Below, piece by piece: positions 35,666 through 45,081 of a stretch of DNA of 64,000 nucleotides. This DNA is from Flavobacterium hydrocarbonoxydans (GTDB lineage: Bacteria > Bacteroidota > Bacteroidia > Flavobacteriales > Flavobacteriaceae): contig NZ_WSTB01000007.1 in NCBI RefSeq assembly GCF_009789235.1, positions 186,001-250,000 on the forward strand. Reading direction: 5' to 3'. The position numbers were made by a program, and so were the translations under genes. The stretch's first letter is position 1, and each line of letters opens with the position of its first letter. The notes under the pieces are model-generated. The model had not been told where the DNA came from and did no database searches. It saw only the letters and a list, made by a program, of their open reading frames with translations.

Positions 35666-36787
35666 TTATAGAATTGTGAAACTGTGTGTGTATGCCGGTG
35701 AAGCTGCGCTAAAATTAATTTCAGCATTTACATTACTATTATCTACAGCAGTTGCAAATTTGAAACAGTTATTCCAATAATCACTCGTTACAGGCACCAT
35801 GTACCAGAATGAAGCTGGTGTATTAGCATCCGGTCTGTTGTTGTCTCCATTTACACTACCGTACCATTCTTCGCTTGTAGTAGTTCCATTTACAACAGTG
35901 AACTTAAATTTATAACGTTCGTCTCTACCCCATGATTCCTGTCTAAAAACAATCGTTTTATTATCAGCTTTCCAGATACCACCTCCAGAATAAGTATATT
36001 CAAAAAGGTATTCTCCCATTGGTGGGAACCATAATTCTATTTTTTGAATTTCTGTCATCTTTGTAGAACCGTCACTAAAATCAACGCTAATTTTATAGAC
36101 TTTGCTTTCTCCTGTATAAGTTGTTGCGCCATCTTGTTTTAAGTCGCCTTCGTTAATGTAAAATACCTCTGGAGTACCATTTTTTCTGGTGATGAATTTA
36201 TAGCTTCCTGCTTGCAGTTTTGTATAAATTTCAAAAGTTGTGGCACCTACTTTTTTGAAGGCTTGTGCATTAGCTACAGTTTCGCCTGTTTCAGAACCTG
36301 TACCTGTAATAAACAACTGGTCAGGAGTTGGGAATCCGCCTGGTCTTTGTACTTCGATAATACCCGAAACACTTGATTTCTGAACATTAAGTCCTTTAGA
36401 CGAATATACAGTCCATTTTAGTTTTCCGATAGTTTCAGATTCTATACCTGCCAATCCGGCAATTTTGTTTAGCTCTGTAAAAGAAAGATTAAGTGTTTTT
36501 TGAAACCCTTTTCCATCAGAAGGCATCACATAAATCGGATTTGAGAAATCTCCGTTTTCACGGTCAAAAACAACATCATAAAGTACAACGCCATTATCTT
36601 CGGCTTTAGCTCCTTCCCATTCGAATATGGCAGAACTCTGTGCGCCAAGATCATAAAATTTGTTATTAGCCGGCGAATAAAGAGCATTTACTGCACTTAC
36701 ATTAGTATGACTCATTTCGTCATTATCGCAGCTTACAAGAAATACTGTACACAGTATTAATACTAATTTTGAATATATATTTTTCAT
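35666..36787 (-). CDS. SusE/SusF-like outer-membrane lipoprotein
   Basis: The 373-residue lipoprotein (Cys of LVSCDNDE) has an N-terminal Ig-like SusE domain (SAVNALYSPANNKFYDLGAQ to about residue 140). It is followed by starch-binding-like beta-sandwich modules beginning PDQLFITGTGSETGE, with AGSYKFITRKNG. In SusE/SusF these modules bind polysaccharide and have no enzyme activity. The location directly after susD and before the surface mannanase gene suggests it binds mannan at the cell surface. Binding residues cannot be assigned with confidence by eye. Confidence 0.85.
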   Translation of the reverse strand: MKNIYSKLVLILCTVFLVSCDNDEMSHTNVSAVNALYSPANNKFYDLGAQSSAIFEWEGAKAEDNGVVLYDVVFDRENGDFSNPIYVMPSDGKGFQKTLNLSFTELNKIAGLAGIESETIGKLKWTVYSSKGLNVQKSSVSGIIEVQRPGGFPTPDQLFITGTGSETGETVANAQAFKKVGATTFEIYTKLQAGSYKFITRKNGTPEVFYINEGDLKQDGATTYTGESKVYKISVDFSDGSTKMTEIQKIELWFPPMGEYLFEYTYSGGGIWKADNKTIVFRQESWGRDERYKFKFTVVNGTTTSEEWYGSVNGDNNRPDANTPASFWYMVPVTSDYWNNCFKFATAVDNSNVNAEINFSAASPAYTHSFTIL

Positions 36788-36812
36788 GTTTTTATTTTTA
36801 GGTTAGTTAGTT

Positions 36813-38438
36813 TTACCAGTTTGGATTTTGAGATAAATTCGTATTAATCAAACGTTCATCTCTTGGTATTGGCCATAAATAATGTTTTTCAGGATCAAAA
36901 GTTCTTAGGTTTACTCTTAAATATCCATTGTCTATAGACGACACCCCGAATTTAGCTCCGTGTGCATATCCATTTAAAACATCTTCTGCAATTTTCCATC
37001 TTCTGATGTCAAAGATTCTAAGACCTTCCATAGCAAATTCTACACGTCTCTCATTTCTTATTACTTCTTTAAGTCCGGCTTGTCCTAATGCACTATTATA
37101 ATTTAAAGCTGCCGCATCTGTAAAACCTGCACGAGATCTTAACGCTTTAATGGTTTGATCCCATACTGTACTGTTCATTTGGCTTAGCTCATTTTTAGCC
37201 TCTGCATACATCAATAAAATATCGGCATATCTAAACAACATCAAATTTATTCCCGATTTTAAATCTGTTCCATGCTCTACATCATAATATTTACGTGTAA
37301 AATATCCGGTAGGTGTCGAAGAAGACCCCTGAACAAATTCATCAGGACGATTGTCTGTAGGTGAAGAACCTGGCTTAATATAAATAATACGTGAACTACC
37401 ATCAGCATCTTTCCAGTTGTACTGATCATACACTACAGTACCGGTAAGTCTTGGATCTCTGTTTGTGTAAGGATCATTTTCATTATAACCTGATCCGGTT
37501 TCGTTAATTCTTTTTCCGTTAAGCATTAGATAACTATCTACTAATTCCTGAGTGGGAGCCAGCGCATTTAATCTTGCTCCAGCAGAAATGGGTGCCATAT
37601 CAAAAAATTCGCCCCATGTTCTGTCTATTGGTACATATTGTAAACTCAGAATATCTTCGCTGTTGTATTCATTCGCCTGTTGAAAAAGACCTTCGTAAGA
37701 AGGAAACAAACTATATGTTCCGTAAGCCGAAGCCATAAATTGCTGTGTAACCTGAATTACATCTTCCCATCTTCCTTCGTATAAAAGTACTCTTGCTTTT
37801 AAGGCAACTGCAGCTCCCATTGTAATTTTTCCTCTGTCTGTAGTAGCAATCTGAGTGTTTTTTGGTAATGTTGGAATAACAGCATCCAATTCACTTAATA
37901 CATATTGAATTACCTCTGCATGTGAAGTTCTGCTTATGGATACCGCTTCTTCAAGAGAAGGGTCTTTCTTTAAAAGTGGAATATCTCCAAACCATGTAGT
38001 TAACTGAAAATGTTGGAAAGCTCTCAAAAAACGAGCCTCTGCTTTCATTCTGGCAATTACCCCAGGATCTGCATTTGGTACTTTGTCTATATTTTCTAAT
38101 AAAAGATTACAGGATTTAATTCCGCCGTATCTTTCATTCCATTCTTCTTTTATTCTCCCTAACGAAGGATCATAAATTCCAGCTCCAATAGAAGCCGCAC
38201 CAGCATTGTCTCCTCTTCCGTTATAAGCATTATCAGATAAAGCTTCGTTATAAAAGAAATATTGACTCTTCTGCATTTGCGAATAAGCTGTATTCAGCAT
38301 CAATTGAGCCTTCTCTACACTAGTCCAGTAATTAGAATCTGTAAATCGGTCTTCTGGTGCCTGGTCCAGATCTTCGCAGCTTACCAGTAGTAAGAATACT
38401 AATGGTACGAATTTTATGTGTTTAAATATATTTTTCAT
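36813..38438 (-). CDS. SusD/RagB-family surface lipoprotein, mannan locus
   Basis: The 541-residue lipoprotein (Cys21 in LLLVSCEDLDQAPEDRF) has YWTSVEKAQLMLNTAYSQM, the helical repeat block ARMKAEARFLRAFQHFQLT, and the C-terminal signature IRNERRVEFAMEGLRIFDIRRWK. It ends WPIPRDERLINTNLSQNPNW as most SusD proteins do. It begins 11 nt after susC and ends 25 nt before the susE-like gene. It is the ligand-capturing lid for alpha-mannan fragments; the glycan type is inferred from the GH76/GH125/GH92 genes downstream. Confidence 0.93.
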   Translation of the reverse strand: MKNIFKHIKFVPLVFLLLVSCEDLDQAPEDRFTDSNYWTSVEKAQLMLNTAYSQMQKSQYFFYNEALSDNAYNGRGDNAGAASIGAGIYDPSLGRIKEEWNERYGGIKSCNLLLENIDKVPNADPGVIARMKAEARFLRAFQHFQLTTWFGDIPLLKKDPSLEEAVSISRTSHAEVIQYVLSELDAVIPTLPKNTQIATTDRGKITMGAAVALKARVLLYEGRWEDVIQVTQQFMASAYGTYSLFPSYEGLFQQANEYNSEDILSLQYVPIDRTWGEFFDMAPISAGARLNALAPTQELVDSYLMLNGKRINETGSGYNENDPYTNRDPRLTGTVVYDQYNWKDADGSSRIIYIKPGSSPTDNRPDEFVQGSSSTPTGYFTRKYYDVEHGTDLKSGINLMLFRYADILLMYAEAKNELSQMNSTVWDQTIKALRSRAGFTDAAALNYNSALGQAGLKEVIRNERRVEFAMEGLRIFDIRRWKIAEDVLNGYAHGAKFGVSSIDNGYLRVNLRTFDPEKHYLWPIPRDERLINTNLSQNPNW

Positions 38439-38449
38439 TTTGATTTTTT

Positions 38450-41400
38450 TTAAAAGCTAATATCAATACCCATTCCGTAATACACCTGCGTAGGATAAGC
38501 TCTTCCGCTGTTTGCCCCCGAGGTTGACATGCTGTTGTTGAATTCAGAAAGTTCCGGATCAACAAATTTAACTTTAGATAATGTAAGCAGGTTTTGTCCT
38601 GACACATAAACACGGAATCTGCTCATTCCTAATTTTTCAGCTACATCATTTGATAATGAATAACCTAACTGCACATTTTTAAGTCTTGCATAAGCTCCGT
38701 CATACAAATACATATCTGAACCTCGTCTGAAGTTGTTTGTATTTGATTGTGAACCGTTGTTGGCAAGACGCGGATATCTGGCATCCGGATTTTGAGGTGT
38801 CCAGTAGTCTAACTGATGCGTGTACATCGTCATACCGTAATTATAATGAAATGGCTCTACAAGCTCTCCTCTGATCATCATTGTTCTTTTTCCTACTCCT
38901 TGTAAAAAGATGCTCAGGTCGAAATTTTTATAATCGATATTGTAGGTTACACCGAAAGTATATCGTGGAAAAGGGTTTCCAAAGACAAATTTATCGTTAT
39001 CGTCAATTTTTCCATCTTTATTCGCATCCACATAACGGTTGTCACCTGGCTGTACCGTTAAACCTTCCGGAACGGCTGCTCCCTGAATTTCTTCGACATT
39101 CTGGAAATACCCATCTCTTTTTAATCCAACATAAGAATTAAAAGGAAGCCCTTCACGAAGAAGCACCTGAAGCTCTTCAACACCTGTTAGTTTTTCCTGA
39201 CCGTTAAAATCAAGTACTTTGTTTTTAGAATCACCAAAATTAACTGTCAGACTTTGATTTACTTCTTTTCCACTATGTCTGTAGGTCGCGCTAATTTCCC
39301 ATCCTCTGTTACCTACTTTAGCGGCATTAAAATCAGGAAGCGATGTTCCGTAAACACCTGGTACCTGAGGCGGAACAAGGATATCCGATGTAACTTTATC
39401 AAAAAAGTCGAATGAAACTGATAAAGCTCCTTTAAAGAAATCAGCATCAAGTCCGATGTTAAAAGTAGCTGCTTTTTCCCATTGAAGATCAGGATTTGCA
39501 AAGTTAAATCCTGCACCGCTTAGACCGTTATTATCAAATCCGTAAGCGTTCTGAAAAGAAAAGTAGGTCGTTTGATATTGATAATTACCAACATTTTGAT
39601 TTCCAAGAATTCCGTAAGAAGATCGTAATTTAATATTTCCTACATTATTACTGTAGCTTTCCATGAAATCTTCTTTTGTTAAAGCATATCCAAGAGTCGC
39701 AGACGGAAAGAATCCCCATCGTACTTCATCTCTGAATTTTGAAGAACCATCATATCTGAAACTGAATTCTGCAAAATATTTTTCTTTAAAATCATAAGAA
39801 ACACGGCCAAATAAAGAATTTAAACTGTTTTTTGGAGAAGCAGGATTTTTATTAGGATCGCTTCCGTTTGAGTTATACGAATCCTCTCCTATAACGGTTT
39901 CACTGGTTGGCGTTCCAAGATCAGGATCTGTAAATTTTTTATAGATACCAATTCGACGCTCTGAATGATTTTCGTTAGAAACCCCAATCAAAGCTCCCAC
40001 ATTATGGTTATCAAATTGCTTGTTATATTCCAGCATAAACTGCGTATTCAGATCAAGGGCTTTTATAGTTTCATCTCGGGTATCACGATCAGCTCCATAA
40101 ATTCCTTGTGGCGCAAACTGAACCGTTTTTACTCTGCTGAACATGCTTCCGTTCCATAAACGTCCTCCAAAAACACCTTTAACTTTTAAGGAATTTGTTA
40201 ACTTGAATTCTGCATTTAAAGCTCCAAAAACATCATCATTATCATATTTTCTAAAACCGCCCTGCTCCAAAATTCCTAAAGAATTAAATTGCTGCAACAC
40301 ATCGTTTGTCAGGTAATTACCGTTTTCGTCTTTTTGATTGTAATATAACGGAACCCTGAAAGCATCCACCATTAAAGTACTGGTGTTCGAGGAGTGATCA
40401 TTAATTATTTGTTTTGAATAGGCTAAAGTCGAAGTCAGTTTAAATTTACCATACTCGTTGGTCATATTCATTCTGAAGTTATAACGTTCCATACCTTTGG
40501 TAGGGCCTACAAAATTGCTTCCCTGATTTAAATAACCTAAAGAAACTAAATACGTTGAGTTTTCATTTCCACCCGAAATCGAAAGGTTCTGATTAAGCTG
40601 TGCTGCAGGTTTTACAATTTCCTTTGCAAACCATTCGGTATCGCCTTTTGCTTTTAAATCTGCAATCTGAGCAGCTGTAAAAACCGCTGTAGTTTCACCT
40701 GAATTAAATGCTGCTTCGTTTCGTAACATTGCATTTTCATATCCGTGTACCGGTGCGGTAAAGTATTTTGGTGTATTGAATCCCACAAGGCTGTTATACT
40801 GAATAGACATTGGCTTACTTTTACTACCCTTTTTTGTAGTAATAAGAACAACTCCATTACTGGCTCTTGATCCATAAATAGCCGCACTACCAGCATCTTT
40901 CAGTACCGAAACACTTTCTATATCAGCAGGATTCAGCGCATTTATGTCACCTCCTACGATACCATCAATAACAATCAATGGGCTGTTATTTCCTAAAGTA
41001 CTTACCCCTCTGATATTAAGACTAATTCCTGCACCTGGCTCTGAGTTAGTCTGCTGAATGGTTAAACTGGGTGCTTTTCCCTGTAGCGCAAGTGTTGCGT
41101 TTACATTTGGTCTTCCTTTAAAAGCCTCATTATTAACCTGATCTACAGCACCAATAACTTTTTTCTTTTTCTGAGTACCATAACCTACTACTACAACTTC
41201 ATCTAAAGCCGAGACATCTAAGTCCATAGCAACATTTATAACACTTCTGCCATTTACTTTTACCTCAACAGGTTTGTATCCTATCATGGTAAATCGTAAA
41301 GTAGCATTACTATTATTTAATGCTATAACATAACGGCCATCAAAATCAGCATTAACTCCGTTTTTGGGGTTACTGACATCAACAATTGAAACTCCCGGTA

Positions 41401-41557
41401 GAGATAGGTTATCTGAAATAGAAGTAACAACTCCAGTAACCTGAATTTTTTGATTCTGGGCAGCTACATGGTTAAACCCTCCACAAATGAGAAGAAGTGT
41501 GAGAAAAAAATGCAGGTAGCGCATTTTTTTGTTTCTGCAATTTGAATGTTTCATCAT
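38450..41557 (-). CDS. SusC/RagA-family TonB-dependent transporter, mannan locus
   Basis: The protein has 1035 residues from the first Met. An alternative start at residue 12 (MRYLHFFLTLLLI, position 41524) gives a cleaner signal peptide ending HVAAQ. The carboxypeptidase-regulatory-like domain contains ISDNLSLPGVSIVDV. The plug contains VVVGYGTQKKKKVIGAV, NNSPLIVIDGIVGG and YGSRASNGVVLITTKKG, and the barrel ends QVYYGMGIDISF. It is the first gene of a roughly 15-kb operon. A LacI-type palindrome and a -7 box lie about 145 nt upstream of the start. Confidence 0.93.
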   Translation of the reverse strand: MMKHSNCRNKKMRYLHFFLTLLLICGGFNHVAAQNQKIQVTGVVTSISDNLSLPGVSIVDVSNPKNGVNADFDGRYVIALNNSNATLRFTMIGYKPVEVKVNGRSVINVAMDLDVSALDEVVVVGYGTQKKKKVIGAVDQVNNEAFKGRPNVNATLALQGKAPSLTIQQTNSEPGAGISLNIRGVSTLGNNSPLIVIDGIVGGDINALNPADIESVSVLKDAGSAAIYGSRASNGVVLITTKKGSKSKPMSIQYNSLVGFNTPKYFTAPVHGYENAMLRNEAAFNSGETTAVFTAAQIADLKAKGDTEWFAKEIVKPAAQLNQNLSISGGNENSTYLVSLGYLNQGSNFVGPTKGMERYNFRMNMTNEYGKFKLTSTLAYSKQIINDHSSNTSTLMVDAFRVPLYYNQKDENGNYLTNDVLQQFNSLGILEQGGFRKYDNDDVFGALNAEFKLTNSLKVKGVFGGRLWNGSMFSRVKTVQFAPQGIYGADRDTRDETIKALDLNTQFMLEYNKQFDNHNVGALIGVSNENHSERRIGIYKKFTDPDLGTPTSETVIGEDSYNSNGSDPNKNPASPKNSLNSLFGRVSYDFKEKYFAEFSFRYDGSSKFRDEVRWGFFPSATLGYALTKEDFMESYSNNVGNIKLRSSYGILGNQNVGNYQYQTTYFSFQNAYGFDNNGLSGAGFNFANPDLQWEKAATFNIGLDADFFKGALSVSFDFFDKVTSDILVPPQVPGVYGTSLPDFNAAKVGNRGWEISATYRHSGKEVNQSLTVNFGDSKNKVLDFNGQEKLTGVEELQVLLREGLPFNSYVGLKRDGYFQNVEEIQGAAVPEGLTVQPGDNRYVDANKDGKIDDNDKFVFGNPFPRYTFGVTYNIDYKNFDLSIFLQGVGKRTMMIRGELVEPFHYNYGMTMYTHQLDYWTPQNPDARYPRLANNGSQSNTNNFRRGSDMYLYDGAYARLKNVQLGYSLSNDVAEKLGMSRFRVYVSGQNLLTLSKVKFVDPELSEFNNSMSTSGANSGRAYPTQVYYGMGIDISF

Positions 41558-41697
41558 TAAAAATTTTGGTTAGTTAGTTTTATTGAATTAATACTGTCGT
41601 TTAAATTAGCGGATGACGTTTTTAATCTTTTTAAAATTTCGGTAAATTTTAATTGTGATAAACTTCCAAACTGTTTTAACATAATATTATTTCGGAA

Positions 41698-41720
41698 CAA
41701 ACATACTAAAACGTTTTAGT
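41698..41720 (-). promoter_or_regulatory. LacI-type operator on the susC promoter of the mannan operon
   Basis: ACTAAAACGTTTTAGT (41705-41720) is a perfect 16-bp palindrome with the central CG typical of LacI/GalR operators. On the minus strand its edge touches TATGTTTG (41705-41698), a match to TAnnTTTG. A bound repressor would therefore occupy the spacer upstream of the -7 box. The same layout occurs at 43317-43339. Confidence 0.8.
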
Positions 41721-42135
41721 GAAAAAAAATTTTTTTTACTAAATGTAATTTTAATGTTAATTTTATAAGTAATGCTTCATTTTGACTTGTTTTTTTAAAC
41801 ATCCATTAATAAAATCAAACGAAATCGTTATAAATTCTGTTAAAATAAAACACAACTTTAAGACACACACGGCATAATTTATTATTGGGAATCTATTTTG
41901 AAGTCAATTGAGATAAAAAAAATCTGAAATTCAACAAAAGTGTTGAACCTCAGATTTTAGCGAGAAAAAATAAGTAGTAAAATTCTCTTTTTTATTAGTG
42001 CGAATTTGTGAATTGGCGAGTTGATTTTGAATAAGATTTGTAAAAAGTTTCACCAAAATCTATTTTATTCAAAAGTGTAATAATCCATTTTATCAATTGA
42101 ATATTTATTCCACAAATCAAATTAAAGCTGACAGT
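41721..42135. other. Intergenic region between the mannan susC promoter and the ROK gene
   Basis: About 415 bp of AT-rich sequence holds the ROK terminator at 41919-41960 and otherwise shows no coding frame, repeat or second operator. Confidence 0.5.
41919..41960 (-). terminator. Terminator of the ROK-family gene
   Basis: On the minus strand an interrupted stem (AAAATCTGA and TTCAAC pairing with GTTGAA and TCAGATTTT) is followed by a run of eight T. It lies about 180 nt after the ROK stop and before the mannan susC promoter, so the kinase gene is a separate transcript. Confidence 0.75.
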
Positions 42136-43074
42136 TTAAAAATAAGGCAGCTCTTCTTTTAATCGTTCCCAAAAAACTTCATTATACAAATAACTTGAAC
42201 CCAGAATACTGGTCTGTTCTGTATTTTCGATAATAGAAATGTTTAAGTTAATATTTTTGCTTTTTAAATTTTCCTGGAATTTAGATAAAAAGAATCTATG
42301 TGACTTAGCGATATTCCCTCCTATAATGAGTAAATCTGCATCAAAATTTATAATAAAAGGTGCCAGAAATTCGCTTAAATTATTCGCAAAATCATCAAAT
42401 ATGGTAGCGGTTGCGTAATTTTCGATACCTGCAATTTCCTTTACTCCATCTGTTAATTTATCTCCGGTAATACTTTCGTACTGATTTAAAAACCATCTGG
42501 TCGAAAAATAGTTGTCTGCGATACTGCCTTTAAACAGCTTATCCCATAAACAACCGTTATGAGGTACATGATCTCCTTGTGTAACCGGCAATTTGTTATC
42601 TAAAAAAGCAGCTCCAAAACCCGTTCCTAAAGTAATGGCAATTGCTCTTGAACTAACTTCGGATTTCTGCTGAAGTGTTCCTCCTACTCCAAAACAACTA
42701 GCGTCGTTAAGAAATCTGAAACTCACCTTTTTTGCAGTTAAATATTTTAGAAGCTCATCTGAAACAGAAACCTTATATAAGGACTCGTATTTATCATTCC
42801 CTTCAAACATGGCAATTCCGGTTTCGTATTGAAAAGGGCCTGGCATAGAGAAAGCAATTCCGATCGCAGCATCTGAAGTGTTTAGGACTTGCTGTGCAGC
42901 CTGAATGGTTTGATTTATTATTGTTGCCCAATTTTTTATAATACTTTCCATAGAAGCTTTACTGTCAACAGCTCCGCTAAAATATGTTCCTGGAATTATA
43001 CTAAAATTGTCATTATTAACTGCGCCACAGCTTATATGACTCCCTCCAACATCTACACCTATTGTTATTGCCAT
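42136..43074 (-). CDS. ROK-family sugar kinase with a degenerate zinc motif
   Basis: The 312-residue protein has the ROK/actin-like phosphate-1 motif IGVDVGGSHISCGAV, the catalytic segment FLNDASCFGVGG (Asp of NDAS), the phosphate-2 loop ALTLGTG-like AITLGTGFGAAF, and an adenosine-site LLIIGGNIAKS. Most ROK kinases carry a zinc site of the form CxCGxxGCxE. Here the corresponding region reads HVPHNGCLWDKLFKGS, so the zinc ligands are largely missing. It is controlled by the same operator type as the mannan operon, which suggests phosphorylation of mannose or another released hexose. Substrate remains inferred. Confidence 0.82.
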   Translation of the reverse strand: MAITIGVDVGGSHISCGAVNNDNFSIIPGTYFSGAVDSKASMESIIKNWATIINQTIQAAQQVLNTSDAAIGIAFSMPGPFQYETGIAMFEGNDKYESLYKVSVSDELLKYLTAKKVSFRFLNDASCFGVGGTLQQKSEVSSRAIAITLGTGFGAAFLDNKLPVTQGDHVPHNGCLWDKLFKGSIADNYFSTRWFLNQYESITGDKLTDGVKEIAGIENYATATIFDDFANNLSEFLAPFIINFDADLLIIGGNIAKSHRFFLSKFQENLKSKNINLNISIIENTEQTSILGSSYLYNEVFWERLKEELPYF

Positions 43075-43316
43075 TTCTTATTCATTTTAATTATTTTATA
43101 AATCAAATTCTCAACCTCTATTCTAATAGCCGATTTTTTAAGCTCAAACTTTCTTCAAACCTAAAAATAAACACTTTAAACAAGCAATACTATATTGTCA
43201 AAAAACAATACTAAAAGCCTTAATTGTAATCACTTGGCTGCTCTACCTGTTTTTAATGAACGATAAGTTAAAAACCAAAAAACGGATTCATTAATTAGAC
43301 AAAAAAATCAGGCAGG

Positions 43317-43339
43317 CAAATATACTAAAACGTTTTATT
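43317..43339 (-). promoter_or_regulatory. LacI-type operator on the ROK gene promoter
   Basis: ACTAAAACGTTTTATT (43324-43339) differs from the susC operator by one base. It again begins at the edge of a minus-strand -7 box, TATATTTG (43324-43317). The match in both sequence and geometry argues for a shared repressor. It lies 250 nt upstream of the ROK start, giving a long leader. Confidence 0.75.
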
Positions 43340-43525
43340 AAAAAAATATTTTTTAATCAATTAACACTATTTTACTCATTAAGACTCAACGGCAGATTCA
43401 GATTTAAAAAATTGTTGAAGGAAAAAAATGTAATTCCTACTAAGAATTAATTACATTTAGGCAGCCATTAAATTTGTACTTTAGTAAAGCTAAAAACCAA
43501 AAAATAACTTTTATTCCAAAAAAAT
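43340..43525 (+). promoter_or_regulatory. Upstream region and -7 box of the S33 peptidase gene
   Basis: TAAATTTG at 43469-43476 fits TAnnTTTG and lies 49 nt before the ATG at 43526. No -33 TTG at the usual distance was found. The LacI-type box at 43324 is about 145 bp farther upstream and more likely serves the divergent ROK gene. Confidence 0.45.
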
Positions 43526-44554
43526 ATGCGTCGAATACTTGTATTACTTACCTTTTCTTTTTTAGTATTGATTTCCTGCAAAAAAGAAACTGCTTCTACT
43601 CCAGATTTGGTAGATTATTTTAATTATGGAGACACAACCGCAGTTGAATCAGCGGGTGTAAAAATGATTCCCATTAAAACTCCTGTTGGCGATTTTAAAG
43701 TCTGGACAAAACGTTTTGGCACAAATCCGAAAATAAAAATACTTCTCCTTCATGGCGGTCCGGCGATGACGCATGAATATATGGAATGCTTCGAAACTTT
43801 TTTTCAGCGTGAAGGTTTTGAGTTTTACGAATACGATCAATTGGGTTCCTATTACAGTGATCAGCCAAAAGACAGTACACTCTGGACAACGGAACGTTTT
43901 GTCGAAGAAGTAGAACAGGTTCGTAAAGCAATTGGAGCCGACCAGTCTAATTTTTATGTTTTAGGAAATTCCTGGGGCGGAATCCTGGCAATGGAATATG
44001 CTCTGAAATATCAAAAAAACCTAAAAGGATTATTGGTTGCAAACATGATGGCGAGTGCTCCAGAATATGGCAAATATGCTGATGAAGTTTTAGCAAAGCA
44101 AATGAAACCCGAGGTCTTAACAGAACCAAGAGCTCTGGAAGCGAAGAAAGATTTTGCTAATCCGCGCTATATGGAATTGCTGATTCCGAATTTTTATAAA
44201 GAGCATTTATGCCGTTTACAAGAATGGCCGGATGGTTTTAACCGATCTATGAAACATGCCAATGGCGAAGTTTATACGATGATGCAGGGCCCGAGTGAAT
44301 TTGGAATTAGCGGACGCCTGAAACACTGGGACATCAAAAACCGACTGAAAGAAATCGCGGTTCCGACCCTGATGATTGGTGCAAAATACGACACCATGGA
44401 TCCAAAAGCAATGGAAGAGCAAAGTAAACTGGTGCAAAAAGGACGTTATTTATACTGCCCTAACGGAAGTCATTTAGCCATGTGGGACGACCAGAAAGTC
44501 TTTATGAAAGGCGTAATTCAGTTTGTGAAAGATGTGGATGCTGGAGGGTTTTAA
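43526..44554 (+). CDS. Alpha/beta-hydrolase lipoprotein of the proline iminopeptidase (S33) type
   Basis: The 342-residue protein has a lipobox (LVLISC, Cys18), so it should be membrane-anchored and face the periplasm or surface. The S33 oxyanion motif reads LLLHGGPAMTHEYM, close to the usual HGGPG. The nucleophile elbow is GNSWGG, the acid is the Asp of IGAKYDTMD, and the catalytic His lies in NGSHLAMWDD. These enzymes release N-terminal proline or act on other small amides and esters. It is divergent from the ROK gene and has its own -7 box. A connection with mannan use is not evident. Confidence 0.88.
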   Translation: MRRILVLLTFSFLVLISCKKETASTPDLVDYFNYGDTTAVESAGVKMIPIKTPVGDFKVWTKRFGTNPKIKILLLHGGPAMTHEYMECFETFFQREGFEFYEYDQLGSYYSDQPKDSTLWTTERFVEEVEQVRKAIGADQSNFYVLGNSWGGILAMEYALKYQKNLKGLLVANMMASAPEYGKYADEVLAKQMKPEVLTEPRALEAKKDFANPRYMELLIPNFYKEHLCRLQEWPDGFNRSMKHANGEVYTMMQGPSEFGISGRLKHWDIKNRLKEIAVPTLMIGAKYDTMDPKAMEEQSKLVQKGRYLYCPNGSHLAMWDDQKVFMKGVIQFVKDVDAGGF

Positions 44555-44916
44555 GGACGAAGATTTTAACGCAGAGATTACGGAGTTTTTTCGCAGAGTT
44601 TGCAGAGTTTTTAAAAAACGTTTTTATTTGGGGTGAAAAAGTTCGCAAAGCTATATGCAAACTAAATCATCTAATTATATCAGCCCGTTGGGTGTAATTA
44701 ATAAGAATTTAATTAAACACATAGAAAACATAGATTCTAAGATTTTGAAAAAAGGAAATCAAAAAGAAACTCGTTTCTTCACACATAGTCCCGATAACTA
44801 TCGGGATGTTTTAATGCAAGTGAAACGCCTTTTTTGAGTTCAATTAGCTATGTTTCTATGTGTTAAAAAATTTCACCCAACGAGTTAATTATATCAAAAT
44901 CATTCTACTGAAAACA
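44555..44916. repeat. Intergenic region with dispersed Flavobacterium-type repeats
   Basis: After the peptidase stop come imperfect repeats of the form CGCAGAGTTTGCAGAG (around 44591-44607) and a palindrome TCCCGATAACTATCGGGA at 44789-44806. Both types are frequent between genes in Flavobacterium. Open frames of 60-71 codons over this stretch have no coding character. Confidence 0.5.
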
Positions 44917-45065
44917 ACTGCCCTAGCCCAGATTGAAGTGGAAAGCCCGGAGCAAAAAAAATGTATTTCTTGTTATAAAAAAGCGACTGAAAGAAGCTCT
45001 TTTTATGACAATAGAAATACATTTTTTTTGTGAGGACTTGAAACGGAAAGCTGGAATTAGCTCCT
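44917..45065 (+). ncRNA. Structured RNA element, copy A
   Basis: The 5' block CTAGCCCAGATTGAAGTGGA (44923-44942) and the 3' block TTGAAACGGAAAGCTGGAA (45038-45056) followed by GCTCCT enclose a long imperfect hairpin whose arms contain AAATGTATTTCT and AGAAATACATTT. The same two blocks with a different hairpin occur on the other strand at 54986-55075. Conserved flanks with a variable stem suggest a structured RNA. It might correspond to a known Flavobacteria motif such as Flavo-1, which I could not verify. Confidence 0.55.
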
Positions 45066-45081
45066 AAAAAACTAACTTTTA

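Noticed and set aside
44789..44806. Palindrome TCCCGATAACTATCGGGA as a regulator site
   Set aside because: This palindrome type is common between Flavobacterium genes and is not placed at a promoter here, so a dispersed repeat is more likely.
44482..44837. Short frames of 60-71 codons after the S33 peptidase gene
   Set aside because: They run over dispersed repeats and a palindrome and show no coding character.
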